Source of the DNA: Labilithrix sp.
GTDB lineage: Bacteria; Myxococcota_A; Polyangia; Polyangiales; Polyangiaceae
Assembly (NCBI GenBank): GCA_019637225.1
Contig: JAHBWC010000088.1
Location: 1 to 34,654 of the forward strand
Direction of reading: 5' to 3'
DNA length: 34,654 bases
Part shown: positions 24,034 through 32,823 of the stretch, piece after piece
How the letters are laid out: the number at the start of each line of letters is the position of its first letter
How positions within the stretch are numbered: position 1 is the first letter of the stretch
The notes under the pieces: generated by a model
Seen by the model: only the letters and a program-made list of their open reading frames with translations
Database searches by the model: none
Told to the model about the DNA's origin: nothing
Translations under genes and position numbers: made by a program

Positions 24034-24915
24034 CTACTTCAGCGCGAAGTGGACGTCGTCGACGCGCCAGCCCGCGGCGGTGCCGGCGCGGGCGTGCTCG
24101 TTCGCCGCCGTGCTGACGCCCGCCGCCTGGGAGAAGCGCACGCGCACGTTCGCCGTGAGCGAGCCGGCGGGCATCGCGATCTCGATGGTGCTCGCTGTCT
24201 GCTGGGTGCCGGTGAAGCCGCTCTTGCCGTCGACGTGGAAGCCGTTCGGGAGGACGCAGTTGTAGGAGCCGCGGGTGCCGAGGATCTTCACCGTGCCCGG
24301 GTAGGTCCCGCTCGGCACCTGCCAGGTCGCGCCGTCGTCCTTCGAGATCATGACGACGCCGCCGTCGAACCAGGTCTGGCCGTTGAAGCTGCCCGACCAG
24401 AACGCGTACGCGTGGGAAAAGACGAGGCTGACCTTCTCGTCGACGCAGGCGGCGAGGTCGATCCGCGGCGAGATGAGCTCGCCGCGGTGGCACTGCGCGT
24501 AGTTCTGGCTGCGCTCGGCGCCGAAGCACTGGCCGTCGGGGCAGGGGATCGTTGCGGAGGTGCCACGCGTCCACGGATCGAAGGGCCAGCTCGCCGCGTT
24601 GGCGGCGCCGTCGGAGACGGCGTGGACCCAGCCCTGGTCGCTCCCCTCGAAGTCGAAGCTCACGGCGGCGATGGCCTTCGCGCACGCCGACGGCGGCGCG
24701 CCGCTGTCCGTGTCGCCGGCGTCGTCCTCGTCCTCGGGCTCGACGTCCGCGTCTTCGCGCGGCGGGATCGCCGAGGCCTCGACCGCGCCGGCGTCGGTGT
24801 CGCCGGTGCCCGCGCCTTCGGGATCCGCGTCCGAGCCTTCGGCGCACGCGACGACCGCCAGCGCGACCAGAGACGAGAGCAGCGCGAACGAGCCCGCAGA
24901 CCGGTGAAAGCGCAT
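24034..24915 (-). CDS. Lipoprotein with jelly-roll (MAM-like) domain
   Basis: 293 residues. Signal MRFHRSAGSFALLSSLVALAVVAC with lipobox AVVAC (Cys 24), then an Asp/Glu/Ala-rich linker. The mature domain starts at FDFEGSDQGWVHAVSDG and continues with IPCPDGQCFGAERSQNYAQC, LISPRIDLAACVDEKVSLVF, FSHAYAFWSGSFNGQTWFDG, GGVVMISKDDGATWQVPSGT and ends AAGWRVDDVHFALK. This is the 'FDFE...GW...W' and 'ISxDxGxxW...' jelly-roll pattern seen in MAM-like/immune-inhibitor-A-like surface domains. Likely a carbohydrate- or protein-binding surface module; no protease motif. It forms an operon with the two-TM gene and is divergent from adenosine deaminase (78 bases). Confidence 0.83.
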   Translation of the reverse strand: MRFHRSAGSFALLSSLVALAVVACAEGSDADPEGAGTGDTDAGAVEASAIPPREDADVEPEDEDDAGDTDSGAPPSACAKAIAAVSFDFEGSDQGWVHAVSDGAANAASWPFDPWTRGTSATIPCPDGQCFGAERSQNYAQCHRGELISPRIDLAACVDEKVSLVFSHAYAFWSGSFNGQTWFDGGVVMISKDDGATWQVPSGTYPGTVKILGTRGSYNCVLPNGFHVDGKSGFTGTQQTASTIEIAMPAGSLTANVRVRFSQAAGVSTAANEHARAGTAAGWRVDDVHFALK

Positions 24916-24993
24916 CGATCCAATGATGACACGATTCCGGCCAGCGACACGCGTACACGTTCCGCCGGCCCCGCGCCCGTGATAGGCTCGGAT

Positions 24994-26127
24994 ATGGCGT
25001 CAACGCTCCCTCTCGAGGTCATCGAGAAGCTCCCGAAGACGGATCTCCACGTCCACCTGGACGGCTCGCTTCGCGTCGCGACCATCCTGGATCTGGCGGA
25101 GAAGGGCCGCATCGACCTCCCGGCGCGCGACGAGGACGGCCTCCGCAAGGCCATGAACCTCGGGATGAACTGCGGCTCGCTCGTCGAGTACCTGAAGGCG
25201 TTCGACGTGACGCTGCGGGTGCTCCAGACCGCCGAGTCGCTCACGCGCACCGCGTACGAGCTCGCCGAGGACGCTGCGCGCGAGAACGTCCGCTACATGG
25301 AGGTGCGTTACTCGCCGATGCTGCACACGCGGCGCGGCCTGAAGCTCACCACCGTGGTCGAGGCGGTGCTCGAGGGGCTCCGCGCGGCGCAGGACCAGTA
25401 CGGCATCGAGTCGAACGTCATCATCTGCGGGATCCGCAACGTCTCACCCGAGAGCTCGCTCGAGATGGCGGAGCTCGCGGTCGCGTACAAGAACCGCGGC
25501 GTCGTCGGCTACGACCTCGCCGGCGCCGAGTACGACCACCCCGCCAAGCATCACCGCGCGGCGTTCCAGCTCGTGCGCGACAACAACGTCAACGTCACCA
25601 TCCACGCGGGCGAGGCGTACGGGCCCGAGTCGATCCACCAGGCGATCCACGTCTGCGGCGCCCACCGGATCGGCCACGGCTGCCGGCTGCGCGAGGACGG
25701 CGATCTGCTCCACTACGTCAACGACCACCGCATCAGCCTCGAGTGCTGCCCGTCGTCGAACGTGCAGACCGGCGCGATCCGCGAGCTCGCGAGCCACCCG
25801 ATCAAGCTCTACAAAAATCTCGGCCTGCGCGTGACCGTGAACACGGACAACCGCCTCGTGACCGACACGACGGTGTCGAAGGAGCTTTGGCTCTGTCACA
25901 AGGTGCTCGGCTTCTCGATGGCCGATCTCAAGCAGGTCATCCTCTCCGGCTTCAAGAGCGCGTTCCTCCCGTTCCACGTCAAGCAGCAGTACGTGCGCCA
26001 CGTGAGCGAGGAGCTCGCGGCGTTCCCCGACGACGCGGCGCTGGGGCCGGACGAGAGCTCGCCGTCCGTGGGCGCGTCGCCGGCGGTGCAGCTCAGCGCG
26101 AAGAGCGTCACGCCCGGCCAGGCCTGA
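24994..26127 (+). CDS. add: Adenosine deaminase
   Basis: 377 residues from ATG 24994; longer in-frame extension is rejected because it lacks any family match. All metal and catalytic motifs are present: H19-V-H21 in TDLHVHLDGS, H204 in TIHAGEAYGPE (followed by the catalytic Glu), RIGHG, SLECCPSSNVQTGAI and D285 in VNTDNR (the usual NTDD is NTDN, as in many bacterial family members). The enzyme converts adenosine to inosine and ammonia in purine salvage, in the cytoplasm. The final ~30 residues (DESSPSVGASPAVQ...) are an additional flexible tail. It stands alone, divergent from the lipoprotein operon. Confidence 0.95.
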   Translation: MASTLPLEVIEKLPKTDLHVHLDGSLRVATILDLAEKGRIDLPARDEDGLRKAMNLGMNCGSLVEYLKAFDVTLRVLQTAESLTRTAYELAEDAARENVRYMEVRYSPMLHTRRGLKLTTVVEAVLEGLRAAQDQYGIESNVIICGIRNVSPESSLEMAELAVAYKNRGVVGYDLAGAEYDHPAKHHRAAFQLVRDNNVNVTIHAGEAYGPESIHQAIHVCGAHRIGHGCRLREDGDLLHYVNDHRISLECCPSSNVQTGAIRELASHPIKLYKNLGLRVTVNTDNRLVTDTTVSKELWLCHKVLGFSMADLKQVILSGFKSAFLPFHVKQQYVRHVSEELAAFPDDAALGPDESSPSVGASPAVQLSAKSVTPGQA

Positions 26128-26292
26128 CCGGCGTTCGTCGCTCGCCCCGACGTCGGTTTCGCCGCGCCTGGAGCGCTCCCGGCGGCGGCGTGGACCCGGG
26201 TCGGGCGCGGCGATCACGTGCTACGCTCGACGCTCGAGTCATCGTCGCGATGACGCGCTCCGATTCGACCTGGTCCCGCCGAGCGATCCGCC

Positions 26293-29200
26293 GTGCCTCC
26301 TTCGATCCATCCGAGCCTGAGCGACGTCGCGCAGAGCCGCGTTGGCACTCGGATCAAGGGCAAGTGGCGGGTCGACAAGCTGCTCGGCGTGGGCGGCATG
26401 GGCGCGGTCTACGCGGCGACGCACCGAAACGGCAGCCGCGTCGCGCTCAAGATCCTCCACCCCCAGCTCTCGGTGCTCGGCGACATCCGTGCGCGCTTCG
26501 CGCGCGAGGGTTACGTCGCCAACGCGGTGAACCACCCCGGCGTCGTGCGCGTGCTCGACGACGACGAGACCGAGGACGGAGCCGCGTTCCTCGTGATGGA
26601 GCTCCTCGAGGGCGAGACGGCCGACGCGCGGCTTCGCCGGCTCGGCGGGCGCCTGCCGTTCGGCGACGTCGCGCTCCTCGCCGACGGCCTCCTCGACGTG
26701 CTCGGGGCCGCGCACGCGTCGGGCGTCGTCCATCGCGACGTGAAGCCCGAGAACGTGTTCCTGACGAAGGACGGGGCCGTGAAGGTGCTCGACTTCGGGA
26801 TCGCGCGGCTCCGCGCGTCGAGCGGGATCGAGGACGTTCCGCCGGACGACGCGTCGATGCCGCACCTGCGCACGCGCACGGGCGTCACCATCGGCACGCC
26901 GGCGTTCATGCCGCCGGAGCAGGCGCTCGGGCGCACCGACGACGTCGACGCCTCGAGCGACATCTGGGCGGTCGGCGCGACGATGTTCATGCTCGTCTCC
27001 GGGCGGATCGTCCACGACGCGAAGACGCACATGGAGGTCGTGATCGCGGCCGCGACCGCGCAGGCGAAGTCGCTCGCGCAGGTCGCGCCCGACGCGCCGA
27101 AGGCGCTCGTCGACGTCGTCGACCGCGCGCTCGCGTTCAAGAAAGAGGACCGCTGGCCGAACGCCCGCTCGATGCAGAGCGCGCTCCGGACCGCGCTCCC
27201 GATCGTCCGGCCGTCGATGCCGACCGGCTCCGGCGAGCCGTCCGCCTCGATCTCGAGCGCGCCGGCCTCGCTCGCGGCGATGGGCTCGCAGCCGCCGGGC
27301 TCGTCGATCGGAAGCGGCCGCTGGGCCGAAGAGCGCAAGCTCGCCACGGTGCTCTTCGGCGACATCGTCGGCTTCGCCGCGCTGTCGAACGACCTCGAGC
27401 CCGACAGCGTCCACGAGCTGGCGAAGGCCTTCTTCGAGCCGCTGTCGCGCGAGGTCGAGCGCGAAGGCGGCACCGTCCTCAAGTACATCGGCGACAAGGT
27501 GATGGCCGTCTTCGGCGTCCCCGTCGCGCACGAAGACGACGCCGCGCGCGCCGTCCGCGCGGCGATCGCGATGACCGGCCGCGTCCGCGAGGTGGCGCGG
27601 GCGCGCGGCCACCACGAGGTCGCGCTCCGCGTCGGCGTCAACACGGGCCTCGTGATGGTCGGCTCCGTCGGCCTCGGGACGCGCGCCGTCCCCGACATCA
27701 TGGGCGCCACGGTCAACCTCGCGAGCCGCATCGAGGAGGCCGCCCAGCCCGGCGAGATCCTCGTCGGCGCCGCCACCGAGCGTCTCGTCCACGATCACTT
27801 CGAGCTCGTGAGCTCGCAGCCGATCCAGCTGAAGAGCGGCGGCGACCCGGTTCCGGTCTTCCGCGCCATTGGCGAACGCGACGACGAGCCCGCGAGCTCG
27901 GTGCGTCTCCGCAGCGCGTCCGGCACGCCGTTCTTCGCGCGCCAAACGGAGCTCGAGGTCCTGCTCCGCCTGTACGAGACCGCGAGCTCGAGCGGCTCGC
28001 TGCGCATCGCGGACATCGTCGGCGAGATGGGCCTCGGCAAGGGTCACCTCCTGAAGCAGCTCCGCATCGCGGTCGGCGCGCGCGAGCCCGCGCCGCACGT
28101 GCTGCACGCGACGCGCATGCTCGGCGTCGCGCCGCTCGGCTTCATCGGCAAGATGCTCCGCGCGCGGTTCAACGTGCGCGTCGACGAGTCGCCCGAAGCC
28201 GTCCGCGCGCGCGTCGTCGACGCCGTCGCCAAGGCGTGGGACACGCCCGAGGTCGAGGACGGCCGCGACGCCGGCCGCCTGCTCGCCGATCTCGTGGCGC
28301 CCACGCCGGTCGCGCCGCTCATCGAGACCGAGCTCTCCACCGACGCCACGCGCACCGTCAGCGCCTTCGCAGACTGGGTGAAGAAGCTCGCCCGGAGCCG
28401 GCCCGTAGTGATGCTCGTCGAGCAGGTGCAGTGGAGCGATCAAGGCTCGCTCGACCTCCTGCAGTACCTGATCCGCGCGCTCCGCCGCGAGCGCGTCTTC
28501 CTCGTCATCTCGTCGCGCCCCGAGTCGAGCGAGCAGGTGCCTCACTGGCTCACCGGCGCCGACGTCCGGAGCAAGATCGATCTCCAGCCGTTCAGCGAAG
28601 ACGTGATGGAGCGGTTCCTCGACGACCTGTTCCGTCAGGTGCCGAACTTCCCGCGCGACGTGAGGCGCGAGATCATCCGCCGCGCCGAGGGTAACCCCGA
28701 GCTCTGCAAGGAGCTCGTGCGCCTGCTCGTCGATCGCGGGGCGCTCTCGGTCGACGAGCACCACGTCCCCATCAAATGGGACAAGAACCGCTCGGCGAAG
28801 CTCGATCTCCCCGACACCGTCCGCGGCGTCCTCCAGGCTCGGCTCGACGGCCTGCTCCCCGCGCACAAGGAGATCCTCAAGGTCGCGTCGGTCGTCGGCC
28901 GCGTGTTCTGGGTCGGCGTCCTCAAGGACCTCTTGCCCGACGTGCCGAACGACGACCTCATGACGAGCCTCGACGCGCTCCGCTCGCGCGAGCTCGTGAA
29001 GGCGCAGCCCGCGTCGAGCGTCTCGGGCGAACGCGAGCTGTCGTTCTCGACCCAGGCTTTGTGCGACGCCGCCTACGAGCTCGTCCCCCGCGCGCAGTCG
29101 GTCGTGCTTCACCGCAAGGTCGCCGACTGGCTCTCCGGGCGCGGCGAGCTCTGGGAGGGCGGGCAGGCGAACCTCGCGCAGCACCTCGAGGCCGCTGGCG

Positions 29201-30402
29201 AGCGCGCGCGCGCGCGGCGGCTCTTTCTCAACGCCGCGCGCCACGCGGTCACCGTCTGCGCGCATCCGGAGGCGATCGGCTTTTTCGATCGCGTCGCGTC
29301 GCTGTGGAAGGACGACACGAGCCACGACGAGCGGATCGCCCGCGCCGGCGTCCTCCGCGAGCGCGCGGCCGCCGAGGCGCGTACGGGCCGCTTCGAGGAC
29401 GCGCTCCGCTCGCTCGACGGCGCCGAGCAGGACCTCCGCGCCGCCGGTGTCGGCGAAGAGGACGCCGTCCACGCGTGGCTCCTCCTCGAGCGGGGCCTCG
29501 TGTTGAAGGAGTACGGCCGCATCGACGAGTCGATCGAGCTGCTCGCCCGCGCCGCCGACACGTGCAAGACCCAGCCGCCGAGCCTCTTGCAGATGCGTAT
29601 CCTCGCGGCGCGCGCCTTCCAGCGGTCGTCCCGCGGCGATCGCGACGGGGCGAAGCTCGACGTCGACGAGGGCGTGCGCGTCGGTCGTGAGCTCCACGTG
29701 CGCGACACGAGCTGGCACGTCGCGATGGCGCGTCTCAAGGACGCCGACGGCGCGATTCATTTTCACGGCGGCGAGCTCGCGAAGGCCGAAGAGGCGTACA
29801 AGGCCGCGCTCGAGCTTCGCGAGCTCGCCGGCGACACCCAGGGGATGCCCGACGGTTTCGTGAACCTCGGCGGCGTCGCGTACACGCGCGGCGACTTCGC
29901 CGCCGCGGCCCTCTATTACGAGCGCGCGCTCGCCGCCGCGAAGAAGGCGCGCTGGCTCGCGCGCGAGGCGATCGGCCATTCGAACCTCGGGCAGGCCAAG
30001 CTGGCGCTCGGCGAGCACGAGGTCGCCGCCTCCGAGCTCGATCGCGCGTGCCGCCTCGCCGACGAGGGGGGCTTCCTCGACGTGCTCGCCGACAGCGCGC
30101 GCGCCCTCGCCGAGGTCGAGCTCGCCCGCGCCAACGTGGACGCCGCCGTCGATCGCGCCCGCGTCGCCATCGAGGCCGCCGAGCGGTCGAAGAACGCGAT
30201 GTTCGTGGCCATGGCGCACGCCACGGCGATGGACGTCTTCCTCGCGGCGCTCCACAGGACGCGGAGCCGCGAGGCGTTCGAGCAGGCCCGCCGGCACAAG
30301 GAGGAGGCCTGCGCCCGCCTGACCGAGCTCGGGCAGCGTAACGCCGCGGAATCCGTAGCGAAGCGCTTTGGTCAGGGAAGCAACGCCACCGTCGACACGT
30401 AG
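26293..30402 (+). CDS. Ser/Thr kinase - class III cyclase - STAND-like - TPR multidomain protein
   Basis: 1369 residues, from GTG 26293. Domain order: (1) protein kinase, ~20-310: GVGGMGAVY loop (32-40), K53 in VALK, HRDVKPEN (147-154), D167-F-G, GTPAFMPPEQ. (2) Class III cyclase, ~347-530: D357 (FGDIVGF), K397 and D401 (LKYIGDKVMAVFG), and GATVNLASRIE with the catalytic Asn/Arg, so all catalytic residues appear intact; Lys397 favours ATP. (3) AAA/STAND-like ~545-930: Walker A reads GEMGLGKG (577-584; Ser/Thr replaced by Gly) and Walker B LVEQVQWSD (usual Asp replaced by Gln). (4) Helical TPR-like C-terminus ~970-1350. No TM, so cytoplasmic. A signal integrator: kinase input, cAMP-like output. 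A lipoprotein gene starts 15 bases after its stop. Confidence 0.92.
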   Translation: MPPSIHPSLSDVAQSRVGTRIKGKWRVDKLLGVGGMGAVYAATHRNGSRVALKILHPQLSVLGDIRARFAREGYVANAVNHPGVVRVLDDDETEDGAAFLVMELLEGETADARLRRLGGRLPFGDVALLADGLLDVLGAAHASGVVHRDVKPENVFLTKDGAVKVLDFGIARLRASSGIEDVPPDDASMPHLRTRTGVTIGTPAFMPPEQALGRTDDVDASSDIWAVGATMFMLVSGRIVHDAKTHMEVVIAAATAQAKSLAQVAPDAPKALVDVVDRALAFKKEDRWPNARSMQSALRTALPIVRPSMPTGSGEPSASISSAPASLAAMGSQPPGSSIGSGRWAEERKLATVLFGDIVGFAALSNDLEPDSVHELAKAFFEPLSREVEREGGTVLKYIGDKVMAVFGVPVAHEDDAARAVRAAIAMTGRVREVARARGHHEVALRVGVNTGLVMVGSVGLGTRAVPDIMGATVNLASRIEEAAQPGEILVGAATERLVHDHFELVSSQPIQLKSGGDPVPVFRAIGERDDEPASSVRLRSASGTPFFARQTELEVLLRLYETASSSGSLRIADIVGEMGLGKGHLLKQLRIAVGAREPAPHVLHATRMLGVAPLGFIGKMLRARFNVRVDESPEAVRARVVDAVAKAWDTPEVEDGRDAGRLLADLVAPTPVAPLIETELSTDATRTVSAFADWVKKLARSRPVVMLVEQVQWSDQGSLDLLQYLIRALRRERVFLVISSRPESSEQVPHWLTGADVRSKIDLQPFSEDVMERFLDDLFRQVPNFPRDVRREIIRRAEGNPELCKELVRLLVDRGALSVDEHHVPIKWDKNRSAKLDLPDTVRGVLQARLDGLLPAHKEILKVASVVGRVFWVGVLKDLLPDVPNDDLMTSLDALRSRELVKAQPASSVSGERELSFSTQALCDAAYELVPRAQSVVLHRKVADWLSGRGELWEGGQANLAQHLEAAGERARARRLFLNAARHAVTVCAHPEAIGFFDRVASLWKDDTSHDERIARAGVLRERAAAEARTGRFEDALRSLDGAEQDLRAAGVGEEDAVHAWLLLERGLVLKEYGRIDESIELLARAADTCKTQPPSLLQMRILAARAFQRSSRGDRDGAKLDVDEGVRVGRELHVRDTSWHVAMARLKDADGAIHFHGGELAKAEEAYKAALELRELAGDTQGMPDGFVNLGGVAYTRGDFAAAALYYERALAAAKKARWLAREAIGHSNLGQAKLALGEHEVAASELDRACRLADEGGFLDVLADSARALAEVELARANVDAAVDRARVAIEAAERSKNAMFVAMAHATAMDVFLAALHRTRSREAFEQARRHKEEACARLTELGQRNAAESVAKRFGQGSNATVDT

Positions 30403-30417
30403 AAGAGCACTGCCTGC

Positions 30418-31629
30418 ATGGTCAGAACCCCCGTCCTCCCCGCCCTCCTCTCCTTGTCCGGAATCCTCGCGTCGGTCGCCTCGAGCGGCTGCACCTCGGA
30501 GGACAAGAAGGCCTCGAGCTCTCCGCCGGACGGCGTCTCGTGCGCCGCGGTCGCGGAGGCCACCGATGAGCAGAGCCTCATCAGCGGCCTGGCGAACGTG
30601 GGGGCGGGCGGGTGCGTCGTCCTCAAGGGCAACGTGACCTCGACGCTTCCTATCGTCGTCAACGGCGCCTCTCTCGTTGGCGCGAAGGGGAGCCGCGCCG
30701 CCCTCACGGTCACGTCGGGCACGCTCGGGGCGATCACCGTCACCGGCGACGCGTCGCAGATCGGCAACCTCGAGCTGCTCGCGGCGCCCGGCGTCGGCAT
30801 CGCGATCACCGCGCGCGACGTGAAGGTGTTCGACGTCAAGGTGTCGGGCGCCAAGAAGGCGGCGATCGCCGTGATCGCCGGAACGACGACGGGCGTGACC
30901 GCGACGCTCACGAACGTCGACCTCGAGAAGAACGCGTACGGCCTGTACGCGCAGGGTGAGGTCGACGTGACGATGACGGGCGGTCGCGTCGCGGAGAACG
31001 GCGGGACGTCGCTCTCGGCGGGCGCCGGCGTCGTGACCACGGACGGCGCGAAGCTGACGCTCGACGGCGTCACCGTCGAGAAGAACGAAGGCACCGGCGT
31101 GCTCCTCGACGGCGCGAGCACGCGCGCCGTGATCAAGGGCTCGACGATCTCGGAGAACCGCGAACGCGGCGTCTGGGCGCAGGGCCTTCAGGGGACGCTC
31201 GACGCGCCCGCGCTGAAGATCGAGGAGACGCAGCTCTCGAAGAACCGCATCGTCGGCATGGGCGGCATCGCGCTGAAGGGCATCATCATCGTCGGCGGGT
31301 CGGTCAAGGAGACCGTCGCGTCGCCCGTGCCGACCAACCTGGCGTCGACGGAGCTCATCGGCGACGGCGTGGGGATCTTCGGCGGCTCGACCGATTTCAA
31401 GATCGAGCGGACCAACTTCGCCGCGAACGGGCGCGCCGCGGGCGTCGTCGACGGCAGCGAGGTCGGCATCATCATCGTCGGCGGCAAGGTGGAACCGGGC
31501 GACTCGGGGCTGAAGTTCGTCGTCCAGAACAGCAAGGCGGACGTCCAGATCGCCGACGCCGACAGGAGCAACCCCGCCGAGCCGCTCGGCATCAGCGCGC
31601 CGAAGATCAAGGTCCCCGCGGCGCTCTGA
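30418..31629 (+). CDS. Lipoprotein with right-handed parallel beta-helix repeats
   Basis: 403 residues from ATG 30418. Signal MVRTPVLPALLSLSGILASVASSGC with lipobox ASSGC (Cys 25), then a short KK/Ser linker. Beta-helix rungs are clear: VVLKGNVTSTLPIVVNGASL, ITARDVKVFDVKVSGAKKAA, ATLTNVDLEKNAYGLYAQGE, LTLDGVTVEKNEGTGVLLDG, AVIKGSTISENRERGVWAQG and FKIERTNFAANGRAAGVVDG, each ending in the G-x-x-x (N/G)G style turn typical of pectate-lyase-like repeats. No catalytic residues identified; likely a surface or matrix-binding protein. It lies 15 bases after the kinase-cyclase stop, so the two are probably co-transcribed. Confidence 0.88.
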   Translation: MVRTPVLPALLSLSGILASVASSGCTSEDKKASSSPPDGVSCAAVAEATDEQSLISGLANVGAGGCVVLKGNVTSTLPIVVNGASLVGAKGSRAALTVTSGTLGAITVTGDASQIGNLELLAAPGVGIAITARDVKVFDVKVSGAKKAAIAVIAGTTTGVTATLTNVDLEKNAYGLYAQGEVDVTMTGGRVAENGGTSLSAGAGVVTTDGAKLTLDGVTVEKNEGTGVLLDGASTRAVIKGSTISENRERGVWAQGLQGTLDAPALKIEETQLSKNRIVGMGGIALKGIIIVGGSVKETVASPVPTNLASTELIGDGVGIFGGSTDFKIERTNFAANGRAAGVVDGSEVGIIIVGGKVEPGDSGLKFVVQNSKADVQIADADRSNPAEPLGISAPKIKVPAAL

Positions 31630-31704
31630 AATCGACGGCTCGCACCGCGCGGGCGCCTCGGGTAGACGGGGAGAGCCCGCGCGTCTCGCGCGTAGGAACG
31701 AGCC

Positions 31705-32346
31705 ATGTCGCGCCGTCTCTTCGCTTTCGCGATCGCCCTCTTCCTCGGACTCGCCGCGTGCACGGGCGGCGGCTCGGACTCGTCGTCGGGAGAGACCGGC
31801 TCGTCCGGCGGCTCGAGCTCCAGCGGCTCCAGCGGTTCGAGCGGCTCGTCCGGGACGTCCGGGACGTCCGGGACGTCCGGCGGATCGGACACGACGAGCT
31901 CGGGCACGTCCGGCTCGAGCGAAGAGCCCGAGATCCTCTGCCAGAGCGGCAGCGGCACCTGCGTCTGCGGGAAAGACCCGGCGTGGTTTCCTCAGGCGGA
32001 CGCCAAGACGGCCCAGTGCTCGAAGGCGATCGTCGGCGGGGCCGCGCGCTGCTGCGCGACGAACGACTGGCCGGGCTCGGGCGGCTGTCTCTGCACCTCG
32101 GCCACCCCCAACTGCCATCGCAGCACGGACAAGAAGCTGTGCACCTGCGGCCTGGCCCAGCCGGGGCCCGGCGAGGAGACCGTCGCGTCGTGCACCGGGC
32201 AGATCTGCTGCAAGGAGCCGGGCAACGCCGCGCCGATGTGCTCGTGCTGGACGAACCTGACGAGCTGCCTCTCCGGGACGCAGGTGCCGTCGTGCTCGAC
32301 CGCATCGCTCGAGTGCGACGGCAAAGACGTGAGCAGCTGCCGCTGA
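31705..32346 (+). CDS. Cysteine-rich lipoprotein with Ser/Gly linker
   Basis: 213 residues from ATG 31705; AGGA lies 8 bases upstream. Signal MSRRLFAFAIALFLGLAAC with lipobox GLAAC (Cys 19), then about 50 residues of Ser/Gly/Thr low-complexity linker, then a domain with 20 cysteines, many in C-x-C or CC pairs (TCVCG, RCCAT, GGCLCTS, LCTCGL, QICCKE, MCSCW). The pattern CxC...CC...CxC repeats about three times, suggesting a tandem disulfide-rich domain. No named family was recognised. It follows the beta-helix lipoprotein by 75 bases on the same strand. Confidence 0.82.
   Translation: MSRRLFAFAIALFLGLAACTGGGSDSSSGETGSSGGSSSSGSSGSSGSSGTSGTSGTSGGSDTTSSGTSGSSEEPEILCQSGSGTCVCGKDPAWFPQADAKTAQCSKAIVGGAARCCATNDWPGSGGCLCTSATPNCHRSTDKKLCTCGLAQPGPGEETVASCTGQICCKEPGNAAPMCSCWTNLTSCLSGTQVPSCSTASLECDGKDVSSCR
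31852..31878 (+). repeat. Three tandem 9-bp repeats in the linker
   Basis: GGGACGTCC occurs three times in a row inside the lipoprotein linker, in frame; each unit encodes part of Gly-Thr-Ser. A likely site of slippage length variation. Confidence 0.85.
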
Positions 32347-32823
32347 GATCCGTTCGGCGCACGGGCGCGACCGGAGGCGACGCCGCCGCGGCGCTCGAGC
32401 CGGCGAGGGCCGTTCGAGCACCCGGCGCCGCGCGGAGCGGTGTCCTGCGGTCCGCTCGTCCGTCTTTCTGGCGGGTAGGAAATCGTCGATCCGTTGACAT
32501 GACAGGACCCGCGATTAGGATGCGCGCCCGAGGGACTTTGACGTCTTCTCGAGGAATCTCGCCGCGTTTGGGTGCCCGCTCGCTCAGGGGCGCTGAAATG
32601 ACGGGACTGTTGGGTCTGGGGAAGAAATCCGGTAGGAAGCTCGTTCCGCGCGTGCCGGACGGTCTGTTTCACCCGTATTCCAAGGGAGCTCGGCGACCAA
32701 AGGGATACGGGGTTCCGAGGAAGCCAAGGCGACCGAGGAACGTGACTCTTCCGCTCTCTCTTCTCGATTGTGCGCGTCCGATACCCCCTCCACGAACGGC
32801 GGGGGACGGGCGACGGAGGATGG
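32347..32823 (+). other. Promoter and long leader upstream of the ABC operon
   Basis: 477 bases without a firmly supported gene. It contains the promoter at 32494-32521, so the leader to ATG 32824 would be about 300 bases. Within the leader an ATG at 32598 is preceded by AGGGG 8 bases upstream and opens a basic frame (MTGLLGLGKKSGRKLVPRVP ...) that runs past the ABC start to 32921; whether it is translated is unknown. Base composition here is lower in GC than the genes. Confidence 0.5.
32494..32521 (+). promoter_or_regulatory. Sigma70-type promoter of the ABC operon
   Basis: TTGACA (32494-32499, perfect consensus) and TAGGAT (32516-32521) are separated by 16 bases. Start of transcription expected near 32528, about 296 bases before the ABC ATPase start. 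Confidence 0.6.

Noticed and set aside
23257..24993. Upstream extension of the adenosine deaminase frame
   Set aside because: It is antisense to the two minus-strand membrane/lipoprotein genes; the family match starts at residue 1 from ATG 24994.
26239..32421. A 2060-residue open frame on the minus strand across the kinase and lipoprotein genes
   Set aside because: It is the antisense of well-supported genes, made of Arg/Ala/Glu/Asp-rich noise, with no recognisable domain; GC bias keeps it free of stops.
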